From contig NZ_NMVQ01000034.1 in assembly GCF_002250625.1 (NCBI RefSeq), positions 186,001 through 250,000 on the forward strand: a stretch of DNA of 64,000 nucleotides, in the 5' to 3' direction. Numbering within the stretch: the stretch's first letter is position 1; each line of letters opens with the position of its first letter. Positions 34,286 to 41,783 of the stretch are shown here, in pieces. Below the pieces are notes generated by a model. That model was not told the DNA's origin. It did no database searches and was given only the letters and a program-made list of their open reading frames with translations. The position numbers and the translations under genes are program-made. This stretch comes from Enemella dayhoffiae. Its GTDB lineage: Bacteria; Actinomycetota; Actinomycetes; Propionibacteriales; Propionibacteriaceae.

Positions 34286-35224
34286 ATGCCCCCCTCTCCG
34301 GGACAGCAGTTGCGCTGCCCCGACGGACACGCGAGCCAGTCCGACGACTATTGCGATGTCTGCGGGATGCCCATGTCCAGTGGCGGTGCGGCACCCGCTC
34401 CGGCGTCGCGGCCAGAACCGGCGGCCGCCAAACCGCCGGCTGGCCTGGAATGCCCCAACTGTTCGGTGATGAACGCCGCCGAGGCGCTGTTCTGCGAGGC
34501 CTGCGGCTATGACTTCACCACCGGGACCATGCCCCGCCCCACCCCGAACCCCCTCGACCTGGACACCCCGATGCCCGCCGCAGACTCCGTTGGCGAGCGA
34601 GACAACAGTGAGTCGAAGGAGGCCGAGCCCGCCCCGGCCAAGGAGACCGCACCGGCTGCGGCGCCGCAGCCGGTGCCGTTCGCCCAGCCGGTCGGCCCGC
34701 CCGCCCAGGCGCAGCAACCCGCCCCGGCCCAGCCGCCCCAGACCGACGAGCGGGCCGAACCGATCCGCTCCACCCCGGCCAGGCCGGACAGGTCGGACAG
34801 CGACGCCGGATGGGTGCTCGAGGTGTGGATCGACCCGGAGTGGTACGCCCTGCAGCAGAGTTCGGACCCGATGCCCTCACCGGGCCTGCCGCACGTGGTG
34901 CCGCTGCGCAAGCGTTCGGTGCTGATCGGCCGCCCCTCGCGCAGCCGCGGCATCACCCCGGACATCGACTGCGAGCCCGACTCCGGGATCAGCCGGCGCC
35001 AGGCCCAGTTGAGCACCGACGGCACCCGCTGGTTCGTCGAGGACCTCGACTCGGCCAACGGCACCTACGTCGCCGACGCCGCCGGCCCGCTGCCCACCAC
35101 CCCGATCCCCTCCGGTCGCCGCCACGAACTCGACGGCGACGACCGGATCTATCTGGGCGCCTGGACCCGGTTGGTGCTGCGTCGCTCGACTCCCGAGGAG
35201 CTGGAGCTGTACGCCGAGGGCTGA
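34286..35224 (+). CDS. Zinc-ribbon and FHA-domain protein (GarA/OdhI-like role)
   Basis: A 312-aa protein with a first ribbon (C11, H15, C23, C26) carrying 'DDYCDVCGMP', a second double-Cys ribbon (C56, C59, C70, C73), a Pro/Ala/Glu linker and a C-terminal FHA domain. The FHA core shows I-G-R at 214-216, SRRQ at 236-239 (Gln in place of the usual His) and N258-G-T, so phosphothreonine binding looks intact. FHA proteins bind phosphothreonine; GarA and OdhI are the PknG targets in relatives, but they are short and lack ribbons. I chose the ATG at 34286 because GAGG (34276-34279) lies 6 nt upstream; a TTG at 34280 is the alternative. It is the last gene of the island. Confidence 0.88.
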   Translation: MPPSPGQQLRCPDGHASQSDDYCDVCGMPMSSGGAAPAPASRPEPAAAKPPAGLECPNCSVMNAAEALFCEACGYDFTTGTMPRPTPNPLDLDTPMPAADSVGERDNSESKEAEPAPAKETAPAAAPQPVPFAQPVGPPAQAQQPAPAQPPQTDERAEPIRSTPARPDRSDSDAGWVLEVWIDPEWYALQQSSDPMPSPGLPHVVPLRKRSVLIGRPSRSRGITPDIDCEPDSGISRRQAQLSTDGTRWFVEDLDSANGTYVADAAGPLPTTPIPSGRRHELDGDDRIYLGAWTRLVLRRSTPEELELYAEG

Positions 35225-35311
35225 GCCGGTGCGCCGTCGGCGAACAAACCCCGGAGCGTGCCCGCCGGTGTGGAAAGGTTGAGGCGTACACCGAAGCCTG
35301 AGGAGGCACCC

Positions 35312-35536
35312 GTGGAAGTCAAGGTCGGGATCCAGCACATCGCGCGCGAACTCACCGTCGACACCGACCAGACCGCCGAAGAGGTCCAGGAGGCCTACCT
35401 GAAGGCGCTGGACGGCAACGACACCCTGCTGCTGCACGACGCCAAGGGCGGGCGTACGCTGCTGCGCGCCAGCCAGATCGCCTATCTCGACCTCGGTCAG
35501 GAGCAGGCGCGCAAGGTGGGCTTCGGCGCGGTCTGA
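35312..35536 (+). CDS. DUF3107 family small protein (Rv3208A/TB9.4-like)
   Basis: A 74-aa acidic protein starting MEVKVGIQHIARELTVDT and ending 'LGQEQARKVGFGAV', with 'GRTLLRASQIAYLDLG' in the middle, the pattern of the actinobacterial DUF3107 family. The function is unknown. The GTG at 35312 has AGGAGG 5 nt upstream, while an upstream ATG-less extension to 35258 lacks one. In M. tuberculosis it follows the TetR gene directly; here the whole kinase island lies between them. It is convergent with the ferritin-like gene, stops 2 nt apart. Confidence 0.85.
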   Translation: MEVKVGIQHIARELTVDTDQTAEEVQEAYLKALDGNDTLLLHDAKGGRTLLRASQIAYLDLGQEQARKVGFGAV

Positions 35537-35538
35537 CC

Positions 35539-36252
35539 CTAGCTCGCCAAGCCGAGGCGCTCCATCCGCAGCGCGTGGTTCTCGGTCAGCCGGGCGAACA
35601 TCCGCCCGATGGCGTCCAGCGGCATGCCCGGCCGCTGTCCGGCGCCGGTGAGCAGGCCGGTCAGCGCGTCCCGGTCCGCGGCCACCCGCTGGGCCTGGGT
35701 GAGCGCCTCCCCCACCAGCCGCCGACCCCACAGGGCCAACCGTCCGGCGACCTTGGGATCCTCGGCGCAGGCCTGGCGTACCCGACCCACGATGTAGTCC
35801 CCGGCCCGGTCGTCGGCCAGCACGTCGAAGACCAGGTCGCGGGTCTGCGGGTCGACGTAGGCCGCCACCTCGCGATAGAAGTCGGCGGCGAACCCGTCTC
35901 CGACGTAGGTCTTGACCATGCCCTCCAGCCAGGAGCGGGGGCGGGCGAAGTCGTGATAGGCGTCGAACGGCTGCTGGAACGGCTCCATCGCGACCATCAC
36001 GTCCACGTCGCGGTCCAGCAGGTGGCTGCGGACCCGGTCGAAGTGGTTGATCTGCTGGGCCGCCATGGAGGCCATCATCACCTTGTCGGCCAGGGTGGGC
36101 GCGTGGGCGGCGTCGTCGGCCAGCCGCTGGAAGGCGGTCAGCTCGCCGTAGGCGAGGGTGCCGAGGAGGTCCACCACGCCCTGTCCATAGCCGCCGTCGT
36201 CGTCGATTGCGGCCGTGGAACTGTCCGAGACCTCGCGCGGCGTTTCACTCAT
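35539..36252 (-). CDS. Ferritin-like-fold protein (MiaE_2 type, Rv3210c-like)
   Basis: A 237-aa helical protein resembling the actinobacterial 'ferritin-like fold-containing' family related to MiaE-type hydroxylases. It has 'TLAYGELTAFQRLADDAAHAPTLADKVMMASMAAQQINHFDRV', then 'FAADFYREVAAYVDPQTRDLVFDVLADD'. The ExxH metal motif expected in the second helix reads Q-x-x-H here, so one iron ligand may be lost. It is syntenic with Rv3210c, upstream of rhlE and convergent with DUF3107. The ATG at 36252 is preferred to the GTG at 36261 because an AGGGTGGG ribosome binding site fits it. Confidence 0.75.
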   Translation of the reverse strand: MSETPREVSDSSTAAIDDDGGYGQGVVDLLGTLAYGELTAFQRLADDAAHAPTLADKVMMASMAAQQINHFDRVRSHLLDRDVDVMVAMEPFQQPFDAYHDFARPRSWLEGMVKTYVGDGFAADFYREVAAYVDPQTRDLVFDVLADDRAGDYIVGRVRQACAEDPKVAGRLALWGRRLVGEALTQAQRVAADRDALTGLLTGAGQRPGMPLDAIGRMFARLTENHALRMERLGLAS

Positions 36253-36267
36253 ATCGCCCACCCTAGC

Positions 36268-36395
36268 TACACTGGGCCTTCGGCACGCGTCCTCGCGTGC
36301 CCTGCTCTGGCCCGTGCTCAGTCTGCACGCCGCGCCGGGCGAGTCCGAAGCCTCCGGGTCCTGACGGGTCCGGGACCTGATCGTGAGGAATCATC
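36268..36395 (+). promoter_or_regulatory. Promoter and structured leader of the DEAD-box helicase gene
   Basis: TACACT (36268-36273) is a TANNNT -10 box, giving a leader of ~115 nt. It contains a perfect 8-bp hairpin (GGCACGCG 36282-36289, loop TCCT, CGCGTGCC 36294-36301). GAGGA at 36385-36389 is placed 6 nt before a CTG codon at 36396 but is about 48 nt from the first conventional start codon. Confidence 0.45.
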
Positions 36396-37976
36396 CTGTC
36401 CACGAACGACACCCACACCGAATCCCTCAGCGACGTCGTGGCCGCCGAACTGGTGACCGACGCCGAGCCAGTCGAGGACCAGAAGACCACCTTCGCCGAC
36501 CTGGGCGTGCTCCCGGAGATCAGCCAGGCCTTGGATGCCGTCGGCATCACCCATCCGTTCCCGATCCAGGCGATGTCGATCCCGATCGCGCTGGCCGGCA
36601 CCGACATGATCGGTCAGGCCCGCACCGGCACCGGCAAGACGCTGGCGTTCGGCATCTCGCTGCTCCAGCGGATCACCGTCGACCACGAGCCGGGCGTCGC
36701 CCCGCAGGCGCTGGTGGTCGCCCCCACCCGTGAGCTGGCGCTGCAGGTGACCAAGGATCTTGAGGTCGCGTCCACCATCCGCAAGGCCCGCGTGCTGACC
36801 GTCTATGGCGGGGTCGGCTATGATCCGCAGTTGGACGCGCTGGCGGCCGGGGTCGACGTGGTCGTGGGTACGCCCGGGCGGCTGCTCGACCTGGTCAACC
36901 GGCGGGCGCTAGACCTGCGACACGTCAAGGTGCTGGTCCTCGATGAGGCCGACGAGATGCTCGACCTGGGCTTCCTGCCGGACGTGGAGCGCATCCTGGC
37001 GAACACTCCGGACAGCCGGCAGACGCTGCTGTTCTCGGCCACCATGCCGTCGGCGATCGCCTCGCTGGCCCGCACCCACCTCACCCAACCGGTGAACATC
37101 CGCGCCGAGCACCACGACGAGTCGCAGACGGTGCCGCTGACCACCCAGTTCGTCTATCAGGCCCACGACCTGGACAAGCCGGAGATCATCGGGCGGGTGC
37201 TGCAGGCCGCCGGGGTGGAGAAGGTGATCATCTTCTGCCGCACCAAGCGGGCCGCCCAGCGGATCGCTGACGATCTGGTCGACCGCGGATTCAACGCCGC
37301 GCCGATCCACGGCGACCTGCGTCAGGAGGCGCGGGAGAAGGCGTTGAAGAAGTTCCGTGAGGGGACCGTGCAGGTGCTGGTGGCGACCGACGTCGCCGCC
37401 CGCGGCATCGACGTCTCCGGGGTCAGCCACGTGATCAACCACGAGTGCCCCGACGACGACAAGACCTACGTGCACCGGATCGGGCGGACCGGCCGTGCCG
37501 GCGCCTCCGGTGTCGCGATCACCCTGGTCGACTGGGCCGACCTCACCCGCTGGAAGGTGATCAACAAGGCGCTCGGGTTGGACTTCGATCAGCCGGAGGA
37601 GACCTACTCGACCTCGGCGCACCTGTTCGCCGACCTGGGCATCCCCGAGGGCACCCGCGGCCGGCTCAAGGCCGCCACTCCCGTTGCCCGGGACCGGGAC
37701 CGCGAGGAGGGCACCGAACGCAAGCGCGAGCCGCGCCCCAAGCGGGACCGGAACCGGCGGCGTACCCGCAACGGCGAGGTGCTGGCCTCCGGCGAGAACG
37801 GCCCCGCGCCGGAGGCCGCCACGCCGGCCCGTTCCGCAGAGGGCAACGCCGCGGAGACCAACGGCGCCGAGGGTGAGCAGAAGCCGCGGCGTCGGCGTCG
37901 GCGCTCTCGTGGCCGCGGCCGTGGAGCTGCCGGCGGCGACGGCGATGCGGCTCAGGAGACCGGCTCCGAGAACTGA
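36396..37976 (+). CDS. rhlE: DEAD-box ATP-dependent RNA helicase (RhlE/DeaD type)
   Basis: An RNA helicase with the complete set of motifs: Q motif 'FADLGVLPEISQALDAVG..PFPIQ', 'ARTGTGKT', 'PTRELA', 'GTPGRLLD', 'VLDEADEM', 'SAT', 'ATDVAARGID' and 'HRIGRTGRAG'. A C-terminal ~130-residue tail is highly basic and ends in Arg-rich repeats and RGRGRG, suited to RNA binding. It corresponds to Rv3211. The first standard start is GTG 36438 (512 aa), but it has no ribosome binding site. A CTG at 36396 would give LSTNDTHTESLSDV upstream, has a well-spaced GAGGA and follows an in-frame stop closely, so I place the start there with caution. Confidence 0.9.
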   Translation: MSTNDTHTESLSDVVAAELVTDAEPVEDQKTTFADLGVLPEISQALDAVGITHPFPIQAMSIPIALAGTDMIGQARTGTGKTLAFGISLLQRITVDHEPGVAPQALVVAPTRELALQVTKDLEVASTIRKARVLTVYGGVGYDPQLDALAAGVDVVVGTPGRLLDLVNRRALDLRHVKVLVLDEADEMLDLGFLPDVERILANTPDSRQTLLFSATMPSAIASLARTHLTQPVNIRAEHHDESQTVPLTTQFVYQAHDLDKPEIIGRVLQAAGVEKVIIFCRTKRAAQRIADDLVDRGFNAAPIHGDLRQEAREKALKKFREGTVQVLVATDVAARGIDVSGVSHVINHECPDDDKTYVHRIGRTGRAGASGVAITLVDWADLTRWKVINKALGLDFDQPEETYSTSAHLFADLGIPEGTRGRLKAATPVARDRDREEGTERKREPRPKRDRNRRRTRNGEVLASGENGPAPEAATPARSAEGNAAETNGAEGEQKPRRRRRRSRGRGRGAAGGDGDAAQETGSEN

Positions 37977-38012
37977 TTCGCGCGATCCAGCTAGGCAGGG
38001 CCGCCGCAGCGG

Positions 38013-38018
38013 TAGCAT
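38013..38018 (+). promoter_or_regulatory. -10 box for leaderless acyl-CoA synthetase gene
   Basis: TAGCAT ends 7 nt before the ATG at 38025, and no Shine-Dalgarno sequence is present. Confidence 0.5.
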
Positions 38019-38024
38019 GCGGCC

Positions 38025-39701
38025 ATGGACGGCACAGAGTCGTACGCCGCCGGCCCCACCGAGCCGGCCCTGCTCGAGCAGACCATCGGCGCCAACCTGG
38101 CGGCCACGGTCGCCGCACACCCCGACCGCGACGCGCTGGTCGAGTTCTGGACCGGGCGGCGCTGGACCTATGCCGAGCTCGCCGACGAGGTTGAGCGGGT
38201 CGCGCGCGGGCTGCTGGCCCGTGGGTTGACGGTCGGCGACCGGGTGGGCATCTGGTCGCCGAACTCTGCGGAGTGGGTGTTGTTGCAGTACGCCACCGCG
38301 CGGCTCGGCGTGATCCTGGTCAACATCAACCCCGCCTACCGCACCCACGAGCTGGCCTACGCGCTGAACCAGTCCGAGTGCACCATGCTGGTCGCCGCCC
38401 GGGCGTACAAGACCTCGGCGTACGCCGAGATGATCGCCCAGGTGTCGGCGAACCTGCCGTTCCTCAAGCAGGTGGTGCTGTTCGGCGAACCGGGCGACGG
38501 TGCCGCTGCGCTGCCCGAGGGGTACGCCCCAGCGGGCAAGGAGGCGTTGTCGTGGGCCGACCTGCTCGCCGCCGGGGAGTCGGTGCCGGCCGATCGGGTG
38601 GCCGAGACGGAGCGGGGGCTGTCAGCCGATGACCCGATCAACATCCAGTACACCTCGGGGACGACCGGCTTCCCGAAGGGGGCGACGCTGTCGCACCGCA
38701 ACATCCTGAACAACGGATTCCTAGTCGGGGAAGGGATTCAGCTGACCCACGAGGACCGGCTGGTCTATCCCGTTCCGCTGTATCACTGCTTTGGCATGGT
38801 GATGTCGTCGCTGGCCTGTGTCAGCCATGGCGCAACTCAGGTGCTGCCCTGCCCGACGTTCGAGGCGGCCAGTTGTCTCGAGGCGGTGCAGGCCGAGCGG
38901 GCGACGGTGCTGCACGGGGTGCCGACGATGTTCATCGCCGAACAGAACCTGCCCGACTTCGACTCCTATGACCTCTCCACGCTGCGCACCGGGATCATGG
39001 CCGGCTCGCCGTGCCCGGTCGAGGTGATGAAGAAGTGCATGACGCAGATGAACATGACCGAGGTGGGCATCTGCTATGGGATGACCGAGACCTCGCCGGT
39101 GTCCACCCAGACGATGCCCGACGACGACGTCGAACACCGCTGCGGAACCGTGGGGCGGGTGCACCCTCACGTCGAGGTCAAGGTCGTCGATCCGATCGAC
39201 GGCAAAACTCTGCCTCGTGGGGAAACCGGTGAATTCTGCACCCGAGGCTATTCGGTGATGCTCGGCTATTGGAACGAGCCGGAGAAGACGGCCGAGGCGA
39301 TCGACGCCGACGGGTGGATGCACACCGGCGACCTGGCGGTGATGCATCCGGACGGCTATCTGAACATCGTCGGGCGGATCAAGGACCTGGTGATCCGCGG
39401 TGGGGAGAACATCTATCCGCGCGAGATCGAGGAGTTCCTCTATCAGCATCCCGACATCACCGACGTCCAGGTGGTCGGAGTACCGGATGAGAAATACGGC
39501 GAGGAGCTGTGCGCGTTCGTGATCACCCGGGACGGCAGGCAGCTGGACACCGCCGACGTGGCCGCGTTCGCCGAGGGAAAGCTGGCCAGGTACAAGATCC
39601 CGCGCTATGTGATGGTGGTCGAGGAGTTCCCGATGACCGTCACCGGCAAGGTGCGCAAGGTCGAGATGCGCTCCACCGCCGCCCAACTGCTGGGGCTCTG
39701 A
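38025..39701 (+). CDS. AMP-binding acyl-CoA synthetase (fatty-acid CoA ligase)
   Basis: A 558-aa ANL-superfamily enzyme that activates a carboxylic acid as acyl-AMP and then as the CoA thioester. It has the P-loop 'YTSGTTGFPKGATLSHRN', 'YPVPLYHCFGMVMSSLACV', 'YGMTETSPVSTQ', 'GWMHTGDLAVMHPDGYLNIVGR' and the C-terminal catalytic Lys in 'PMTVTGKVRK'. The sequence is closest in style to FadD35/ACSF2-like medium- or long-chain ligases; the exact substrate cannot be read. It is monocistronic and probably leaderless. No clear terminator is visible after the stop. Confidence 0.9.
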   Translation: MDGTESYAAGPTEPALLEQTIGANLAATVAAHPDRDALVEFWTGRRWTYAELADEVERVARGLLARGLTVGDRVGIWSPNSAEWVLLQYATARLGVILVNINPAYRTHELAYALNQSECTMLVAARAYKTSAYAEMIAQVSANLPFLKQVVLFGEPGDGAAALPEGYAPAGKEALSWADLLAAGESVPADRVAETERGLSADDPINIQYTSGTTGFPKGATLSHRNILNNGFLVGEGIQLTHEDRLVYPVPLYHCFGMVMSSLACVSHGATQVLPCPTFEAASCLEAVQAERATVLHGVPTMFIAEQNLPDFDSYDLSTLRTGIMAGSPCPVEVMKKCMTQMNMTEVGICYGMTETSPVSTQTMPDDDVEHRCGTVGRVHPHVEVKVVDPIDGKTLPRGETGEFCTRGYSVMLGYWNEPEKTAEAIDADGWMHTGDLAVMHPDGYLNIVGRIKDLVIRGGENIYPREIEEFLYQHPDITDVQVVGVPDEKYGEELCAFVITRDGRQLDTADVAAFAEGKLARYKIPRYVMVVEEFPMTVTGKVRKVEMRSTAAQLLGL

Positions 39702-39866
39702 ACCAGTGGGCGCACTAACCGATTCATCTCCTATAGCCATCCCCGCGGTGGCCGGCGGATCTGGTAGGAGAGCTCCAGCTCTTCGAGCATCAGTCCGCGC
39801 TGCATCGGAGACCGGATCGGACTGGTCCTGAACCCGAACAATTCCGACCAACTGGAGATCCCAGCG

Positions 39867-39968
39867 ATGAGGGGAGCTCCAGTCTTCGCGTGCGCCCTGC
39901 TGATCACCGGCGCCGCATTCCTCCTGGTCGCAGCGATCCTCACCATCGTCAACCTCGCCCTCGACTGA
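39867..39968 (+). CDS. Possible small single-span membrane protein (33 aa)
   Basis: In the 450-nt gap after the acyl-CoA synthetase an ATG opens a 33-codon frame, MRGAPVFACALLITGAAFLL..., that encodes one continuous hydrophobic helix (about residues 6-30) and ends NLALD. GGAG at 39854-39857 is 9 nt upstream. Codon use is plausible for this genome. I see no homologue from memory, so it may be chance, but the length, ribosome binding site and helix suggest a real small membrane protein. Confidence 0.35.
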   Translation: MRGAPVFACALLITGAAFLLVAAILTIVNLALD

Positions 39969-39982
39969 CCGTTCCCGCAGTA

Positions 39983-40046
39983 GGTCGGCATGCGGAGCTT
40001 GCGGAGCAATGCCGACCGTGTCGAGGGGAACGCCCTTCACCCCTCG
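39983..40046. repeat. Two hairpins in the gene-poor stretch
   Basis: GGTCGGCAT (39983-39991) pairs perfectly with ATGCCGACC (40009-40017) around a loop made of the direct repeat GCGGAGC-tt-GCGGAGC. A second hairpin pairs CGAGGGG (40022-40028) with CCCCTCG (40040-40046). No T tract follows. The rest of 39702-40154 holds only the 33-codon frame and nothing else I can support. Confidence 0.4.
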
Positions 40047-40154
40047 GAACGCTGTGACTGGAGTGACCAAAGCTTCTTCGAACTTTTCTGCCCGCACAGC
40101 CATTCCAGGCCGTTTTCGGGGCAAGACTGTCAGACCCGACTGCGTACTTGAACC

Positions 40155-40841
40155 ATGAGCACAGCAGCCGACACCCCCACGGTGATCACCGCGGTGTCGA
40201 TGCTGCCCGAACTCGACAACCTCGCACTCCTCACCGACGAACAAATCCTCGCGTTGCTGGACCGTGCGGGCAGATGGCCGCCGCGGTCGCCGCGGCTCGC
40301 GCCAAGGTGATCGCCGAGACCGAGAAGCGCGAAGCCGCCGAACGAACCCACCTGTGCTCCACCGCCACCTTCCTCACCCGGCACCATCGCCACAGCAGCC
40401 GCGAAGCACGCCGGATCGTCAAGCAGGCGACGACTCTGTTCGGATCGTGATGGACGGCAAAGGCGTCCCGATGGAGGTCGGCACGCCGCAGCGGCTGGTC
40501 ACCCCCGAAATCCGGGCCGCTCTGGTGGCCCGTGACCTGGGGTGTGTGTTCCCCGGCTGCACCCACCGGAGGACTGCGAGGCCCACCACATCCAACCGTG
40601 GTGGGCGCACGGCCCCACGAAACTGTGGAACCTGGTACTGCTGTGCCCACACCACCACCGACAGGTCGAACCCGCCCGCGACCGACCCTGGAATGCCGAC
40701 AACCCCGAACGCTGGGCCCTCCGCCTCGACGAAGACGGCCTCCCGTTCGTGATCCCACCGAAGTACTTCAACGCGGACCCGAAGCCCACCCGCCATGCCC
40801 GCTTCCGACACCCCAGGCCCGATGACCCCAACGCCCCCTGA
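40155..40841 (+). pseudogene. Decayed 13E12/DUF222-type HNH endonuclease gene
   Basis: Pieces of one protein family lie in three frames. Frame 1 from ATG 40155 gives MSTAADTPTVITAV...LALLDRAGRW then breaks near 40270. Frame 2 continues with 'KVIAETEKREAAERTHLCSTATFLTRHHRHSSREARRIV' up to a stop near 40448, the DUF222-like helix region. The HNH part is split again: 'RAALVARDLGCVFPGC' and then 'CEAHHIQPWWAHGPTKLWNLVLLCPHHHRQVE' in another frame, ending RPDDPNAP. The middle of the usual ~400-residue protein is missing. At least two frameshifts and an internal deletion make it non-functional. Such genes are multicopy and mobile-like in Actinobacteria. Confidence 0.8.
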
Positions 40842-40849
40842 GCGACCGG

Positions 40850-40870
40850 GTTCCCCTCAACACGGGGAAC
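40850..40870. repeat. Hairpin after the HNH pseudogene
   Basis: GTTCCCC (40850-40856) pairs with GGGGAAC (40864-40870) around a 7-nt loop. A further GGGGAAC and the short palindromic element GGCTTCGACAGGCTCAGCC (40913-40931) follow and run into the 3' end of the PHP gene; similar TTCGACAGGCTCA elements are scattered in actinobacterial genomes. Confidence 0.35.
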
Positions 40871-40925
40871 GTGAGAGACCACGCTCCGCAGGCCGACCTA
40901 CTCGGGGAACGAGGCTTCGACAGGC

Positions 40926-41783
40926 TCAGCCGGCGCGGGAGTCCATGAGCTCGCGGAGGCGGGCGTACACCTCGGGGGACGTGGTGTTGGCGCCGAGCAG
41001 GAGGCCGGGTTTGCCGTCACCGTGATAGTCGCTGGAACCGGTTCCCAGCGCGGACAGGGAATCCGCCAGCTCGCGCAACCGGGCCCGGTCGTCTTGACCG
41101 TGGTCCACGTGGTCGACCTCGAAACCGTCCAGCCCGTGCTCGGTGACCAACCGGGTCAGCTCCTCGGGGCCGAGCACCGCGCGACTCCCCCGCCCCCAGG
41201 GGTGCGCGATCACCGCCACCCCGCCGGCGGCCCGAATCAGGGCGATCCCGTCCGCCAACTGGGTGTGATAGCGATCCACGTAGGCCGGTCCCCCCTCGGA
41301 CAGGAACCGGTCGAACGCCTCGGTGCGATCCGCGACATAACCCTTGGCGACCATGGCGTCGGCGATGTGCGGACGCCCGATCGAGGGGGCGTCCCCCACG
41401 TGGACCATCACCTCGGCCTCGGTGAGCGGCATGCCCAACTCCCCCAGCCGTGCGATCATCCGCGGCATCCGGTCGTCGCGACCGGCCCGCACCTTCCGCA
41501 GCTCGGCGTCCAGGGCCGCGTTCGCCCGGTCGGCCCCGTAGGCCAACAGGTGCACCGACCTGCCGCCCAGCTCACACGACATCTCCATCCCCAGCACCAG
41601 TTCGATCCCCTCCACCTCGGCCGCCGCACCAGCCGCGGCCAACCCGTCGAAGGTGTCGTGGTCGGTCAACGCCAGCACCTGCAGCCCGGCCGCCTTCGCC
41701 TTCTGCACCACGACCTCCGGCGCGTCGGTGCCATCGGAGACCGTCGAGTGGCTGTGCAGGTCGATACCGCTTCCGTTGCTCAC
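40926..41783 (-). CDS. PHP-domain phosphoesterase
   Basis: A 285-aa metal-dependent phosphoesterase of the PHP family (Rv2910c/YciV-like RNase AM relatives). It starts 'GIDLHSHSTVSDGTDAPEVVVQKAKAAGLQVLALTDHDTFDG', giving the first His and Asp ligands; later ligands are in 'VLGMEMSC', 'GRPHIADAMV', 'VAVIAHPWG' and 'GSSDYHGDG'. Family members hydrolyse 3',5'-nucleoside bisphosphate or small phosphorylated ends. The GTG at 41783 overlaps the stop of the glutamate dehydrogenase gene (GTGA), so the two are cotranscribed. Confidence 0.87.
   Translation of the reverse strand: MSNGSGIDLHSHSTVSDGTDAPEVVVQKAKAAGLQVLALTDHDTFDGLAAAGAAAEVEGIELVLGMEMSCELGGRSVHLLAYGADRANAALDAELRKVRAGRDDRMPRMIARLGELGMPLTEAEVMVHVGDAPSIGRPHIADAMVAKGYVADRTEAFDRFLSEGGPAYVDRYHTQLADGIALIRAAGGVAVIAHPWGRGSRAVLGPEELTRLVTEHGLDGFEVDHVDHGQDDRARLRELADSLSALGTGSSDYHGDGKPGLLLGANTTSPEVYARLRELMDSRAG

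Noticed and set aside
22035-35224. Signalling island as a recent mobile element
   Set aside because: No integrase, transposase, tRNA edge or flanking direct repeat is visible, and base and codon use look like the neighbours; it may be an old insertion or an ancestral arrangement.
39983-40046. Intrinsic terminators after the acyl-CoA synthetase gene
   Set aside because: The hairpins are ~280 nt from the stop and lack a following T tract.
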